This document shows, piece after piece, positions 61,109 to 64,000 of a stretch of 64,000 nt of DNA (position 1 is the first letter of the stretch; the number at the start of each line of letters is the position of its first letter). The notes under the pieces are model-generated. The model did no database searches and was not told the DNA's origin. It was given only the letters and a program-made list of their open reading frames with translations. A program made the translations under genes and the position numbers. Source of the stretch: Evansella alkalicola (GTDB lineage: Bacteria > Bacillota > Bacilli > Bacillales > Salisediminibacteriaceae); the NCBI RefSeq assembly GCF_019042735.1, contig NZ_JAHQCR010000045.1:62001-126000 (forward strand), in the 5' to 3' direction.

Positions 61109-62770
61109 CTACTTATCCATGGATACTCGAAGAACCTCTTCTGTCGTTGTTAATCCTTGCTTCACTTTTTCCAAGCCATCATCAATCAAAAACGTCATTC
61201 CTTGTTGCTCAGCATAATCACTGATCACATGACTAGATTTTTCATTCATGATCAATTGTTTAATTTCTGAATCGATGACGAGCATTTCATGAACAGCAAG
61301 ACGTCCCCGATAGCCAGTCATATTACAGGTAGCACAGCCATCTCCTCGATAAACTTTGTCGATAGTCATGCCACGTTTTGAAAAGATATCCTTTTCCCTA
61401 ACACTCGGTTCATATTCTTTTTTGCAGTCACGACAAATCCTACGAACTAAGCGTTGTGATAATATACCTGCTAACGATGCGGCCAATAAAAACGGCTCAA
61501 TTTTCATATCAATTAAACGATTCACTGTGCTTATGGAGTCGTTCGTATGGATCGTACTAAGTACTAAGTGACCAGTTAAGGAGGCTCTAACAGCGATTTC
61601 GGCTGTCTCCGAATCACGTATTTCCCCGACCATGATGATATCTGGGTCTTGACGTAAGATGGATCGTAACCCACTTGCGAAGGTCATACCTACTTTTGTA
61701 TTTACTTGAATTTGGTTAATACCCTCGAGCTGATATTCCACTGGATCCTCTACCGTTATAATGTTCACTTCATCAGAATTTAATCGGTTTAACCCTGCAT
61801 ACAATGTAGACGACTTACCAGAGCCAGTTGGACCTGTTATAAGTATGATTCCGTTTGGTAAACTCAACATTTTTAACAGATCGTTATAATGCTTTTCTGA
61901 AAGTCCAAGTTTATCTAAATCGTTAATGGAATTACCAAGATCTAAGATCCGCATAACTACTTTTTCACCATAAACGGTTGGTAATGTCGATATTCGTAAG
62001 TCGATTGGATGGAAATCAACATTCACTTTAATTCTTCCATCTTGTGGAATACGGTTTTCAGTAATATCTAAATTAGCCATGATTTTAATTCTAGCTATTA
62101 ACATATTCTGCATATGTTTTGGTAGCGAGCGCTCTGTTCGCAAAACGCCATCGACGCGGTAACGAACAAGAACTTTATTCTCATGTGCATCAATATGAAT
62201 GTCACTTGCTCTTTCTTGGACTGCTCTCAGTAGGAGCTGGTCAACTAGCTTTACCATTGGAGAGTCATTTTTACTCACTTCATCCAATTCTGCCTCTTCA
62301 TTGCCAGCAACGTCCTCGAACAGTTCTTCCACTGCATCATCTAAATCGTAATATTTATGGATAGATTTAATAATTTCGTCCTTGGTTGCAATCGCTACTT
62401 CCACATCAAAACCAGTTGAAAGTCTAATATCATCAATGGAGAAATAATCCATCGGGTCTGACATCGCAATAAATAACTTATTTCCCTCTAGTTTAAGAGG
62501 CATCAAGTTGTTTCTTGTTGCAAATTCCTTCGTTATGATTGAAGTAACTTTCGAATCAATCGGATAACGGTATAGGCTAATATGAGGTACACCTAATTGA
62601 AATTCTAGGACTTCAATTAACTGTTGTTCTGTGATATAACCTTGTTGTAGTAAAACGTCCCCTAGTTTTTGCTTATCTGATTTTTGCTGCAATGCATCTT
62701 CAAGTTGGCCTTCTGTAATTAAACCAGCCTCAACTAGTAGGTCACCTAACCTTTTCCTCGTCTGTGCCAC
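61109..62770 (-). CDS. pilB: Pilus extension ATPase PilB with two MshEN motifs
   Basis: A 553-residue ATPase that extends the pilus. The N-terminal part (about residues 7-58) has two tandem motifs with the RLGxxL-x3-G-x6-L-x3-L-x2-Q pattern of MshEN domains (7-29 and 35-58), which in other proteins bind c-di-GMP. The motor follows: GPTGSGKSSTLYAGL, ITVEDPVEYQLEG, DPDIIMVGEIRDSETAEIA, HLVLSTIHTND, and the zinc tetracysteine CRDC ... CATC. It starts with GTG. First gene of the operon. Confidence 0.94.
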   Translation of the reverse strand: MAQTRKRLGDLLVEAGLITEGQLEDALQQKSDKQKLGDVLLQQGYITEQQLIEVLEFQLGVPHISLYRYPIDSKVTSIITKEFATRNNLMPLKLEGNKLFIAMSDPMDYFSIDDIRLSTGFDVEVAIATKDEIIKSIHKYYDLDDAVEELFEDVAGNEEAELDEVSKNDSPMVKLVDQLLLRAVQERASDIHIDAHENKVLVRYRVDGVLRTERSLPKHMQNMLIARIKIMANLDITENRIPQDGRIKVNVDFHPIDLRISTLPTVYGEKVVMRILDLGNSINDLDKLGLSEKHYNDLLKMLSLPNGIILITGPTGSGKSSTLYAGLNRLNSDEVNIITVEDPVEYQLEGINQIQVNTKVGMTFASGLRSILRQDPDIIMVGEIRDSETAEIAVRASLTGHLVLSTIHTNDSISTVNRLIDMKIEPFLLAASLAGILSQRLVRRICRDCKKEYEPSVREKDIFSKRGMTIDKVYRGDGCATCNMTGYRGRLAVHEMLVIDSEIKQLIMNEKSSHVISDYAEQQGMTFLIDDGLEKVKQGLTTTEEVLRVSMDK

Positions 62771-63154
62771 TTACCATCACCGCCTTTGTATCCGTTCGTT
62801 CTAAATAGTGTACAATTAAGCAATATGGGGTATAGGAAAATAATACTATACGAACCATTGAATTTATGCTATAAAAAATGTTAAATATAACAAACTCTTT
62901 AAAAATCAATCTATGCACATATTATAATGTATAATAGGAATAAATAGGACTATTTTCTGCAAATTTTTTAAAAAAATATTTATTTTCTACTTTTTTTTAT
63001 GAAACTTAAGTACTATAAGGGATTATAGGTGTTTTCCACAAATGTAGTTTATGCAAACTTACCTGTTTCATTATCTGTTCATTTAATAAAAAATGATAGC
63101 AGTAAATAATGGGTAAAAAATACTTTATATAGGTCTTTATGAAGGGGTGTTTTT
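62771..63154. other. Divergent intergenic region between pilB and the minor prepilin genes
   Basis: Very AT-rich, with several TATAAT-like hexamers in both directions, so no promoter can be chosen with confidence. The base before the plus-strand gene is AAGGGGTG. No gene or clear dyad is seen. Confidence 0.4.
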
Positions 63155-63601
63155 ATGGGAGGTAAATTGAAGTCTTTATTTTTACCAGTAAAATCTGAAC
63201 ATGGTAGAACATTAATTGAAATCGTATTGTCTATTGCCGTATTAGCTATTATCATCATTCCTTTTACTTCCATGTTCGTCCAATCGGCGAAAACACTAAA
63301 TGTATCAGATGAAATAATGGATGCAACTTATGTAGCTCAAACAGTGATGGAAGAGATATATCATTTAAGTCAAACGACTTCCTATCAAGCAGAATCACTT
63401 CCTTCTGAATATGTTTCTATCCCTTCAGAAGAGGGTGATAAATTTTTTACAATCCTAGAAGATTACTACGTTGAACTAACAATGAAGCAAGAAAATACTG
63501 AAAGTCAATTAGTGAACGTCCTCACACGAGTATATAATAATAGTTCGAAAGAAAAACTCGAAGCCCAAATGGAAACATATTTATTATGGGGGACAGAATA
63601 A
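63155..63601 (+). CDS. Minor prepilin-like protein (PilV-like)
   Basis: A 148-residue protein with a charged N-terminus KSLFLPVKSEHG, a prepilin processing site G-RTLIEIVLSIAVLAIIIIP with Glu at +5, then a helical region and a small domain (about 60-145). It looks like a minor pilin. The start has GAAGGGGTG seven bases upstream. The stop overlaps the next gene (TAATG). It faces away from the main pil operon and probably belongs to a second unit of minor pilins. Confidence 0.8.
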   Translation: MGGKLKSLFLPVKSEHGRTLIEIVLSIAVLAIIIIPFTSMFVQSAKTLNVSDEIMDATYVAQTVMEEIYHLSQTTSYQAESLPSEYVSIPSEEGDKFFTILEDYYVELTMKQENTESQLVNVLTRVYNNSSKEKLEAQMETYLLWGTE

Positions 63602-64000
63602 TGAAAATGCTCAAAAATAATAAAGGATTAAGCCTTGTAGAGATATTAATATCCTTTGCCTTACTATCTTTAGTTGTCCTTCTTGTTACATCACTGCATC
63701 TATTTGGTCAAAACCAATTTAATAGTCAAACTAATTTATCAGACAATCAGGCAAATGTTCGGCTAGCCATAAATATTTTAACAAAAGAAGTTCGGAATGC
63801 AGATACTGTAACAACAGAAAATGATCGTTTCTATATTGATGGTACTGAGTATAAAGCAAATGGGAATCTAGTCACTATTATTGATGGAGCGGAGTCAACC
63901 CTTGTTCCTGGTATAAGTGAGATTGAGATTACTCCAGGCGAAGCTAGCAACAGAAGAGTCGATATAAAAATAGTCAGCGTGGAGCCAGAAGTGTCACACT
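63601..64000 (+). CDS. Minor prepilin-like protein, incomplete at the right edge
   Basis: About 133 residues are present before the edge. The leader MKMLKNNKG is followed by LSLVEILISFALLSLVVLLV with Glu at +5, then GQNQFNSQTNLSDNQANVRL and a strand-rich region, as in PilW/PilX-like minor pilins. It overlaps the preceding prepilin gene. The reading continues beyond the window. Confidence 0.8.
   Translation, partial: MKMLKNNKGLSLVEILISFALLSLVVLLVTSLHLFGQNQFNSQTNLSDNQANVRLAINILTKEVRNADTVTTENDRFYIDGTEYKANGNLVTIIDGAESTLVPGISEIEITPGEASNRRVDIKIVSVEPEVSH

Overview
The window is AT-rich chromosomal DNA from an endospore-forming member of the Bacillaceae. The evidence is spore genes (spoIIB, spoIVFA/spoIVFB, a YjcZ cluster), Bacillus-type ribosome binding sites and frequent TTG/GTG starts, an Fnr regulator with the B. 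subtilis ligand layout, and the Bacillus gene order spoIIB-maf-radC-mreBCD-minCD-spoIVFAB-(rng)-rplU-prp-rpmA. An alkaliphilic or halophilic relative of Bacillus is a guess. I see no rRNA, tRNA, prophage, insertion sequence or CRISPR array.

Region 1 (1-10 kb): a fused TRAP permease, an RpiR-type regulator with a class III (GSA-like) aminotransferase, and a divergent lysine-2,3-aminomutase-like radical SAM enzyme whose substrate pocket looks altered; then a lipoprotein, a His/Met/Pro/Gln-rich protein, a GNAT acetyltransferase and a B12-binding radical SAM protein.
Region 2 (10-28 kb): mostly single-gene housekeeping and accessory units: a DMT exporter, a quinone-reductase-like flavoprotein, a YtkA-like lipoprotein divergent from a redoxin-ccdA pair, a PAP2 phosphatase, pcp, fnr, TetR, a lipoprotein, a methyltransferase, iadA, a KinB-like kinase, bdbC with a thioredoxin, and a PAS-GGDEF-EAL protein behind a leader RNA with its own terminator.
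Region 3 (28-34 kb): ald, then a group of small, probably spore- or envelope-related proteins: four YjcZ-type microproteins (three of them under 60 residues), one of two paralogues of a small SH3/Sm-like family (the other is at 20 kb), a YppG-like protein, an Hsp20-like protein, a YrzI-like protein and two micro-ORFs.
Region 4 (34-40 kb): pstS-C-A-B-phoU behind a clear PhoP box, with a stem-loop after pstS, then a YhfI-like metallo-hydrolase.
Region 5 (40-55 kb): the ribosomal and morphogenesis locus (rpmA, prp, rplU, rng, spoIVFB, spoIVFA, minD, minC, mreD, mreC, mreB, radC, maf, aspA, spoIIB). All genes lie on the minus strand.
Region 6 (55-64 kb): a type IV pilus operon pilB-T-C-A-D-M-N-O on the minus strand, with divergent minor prepilin genes running off the right edge. 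PilB carries two MshEN motifs typical of c-di-GMP binding, which links it conceptually to the GGDEF-EAL protein.

Intergenic DNA is rich in repeats. One array has nine 52-bp units; a composite element occurs twice, each with three 51-bp units plus a hairpin. In both, every unit contains a long dyad and can fold as a hairpin. A third, GC-rich repeat is scattered in at least four copies, one of them inside the loop of the pst operon terminator. The least-described items are these hairpin-unit arrays, the small SH3/Sm-like paralogue pair, the altered KamA-type enzyme and the leader RNA before the GGDEF-EAL gene.
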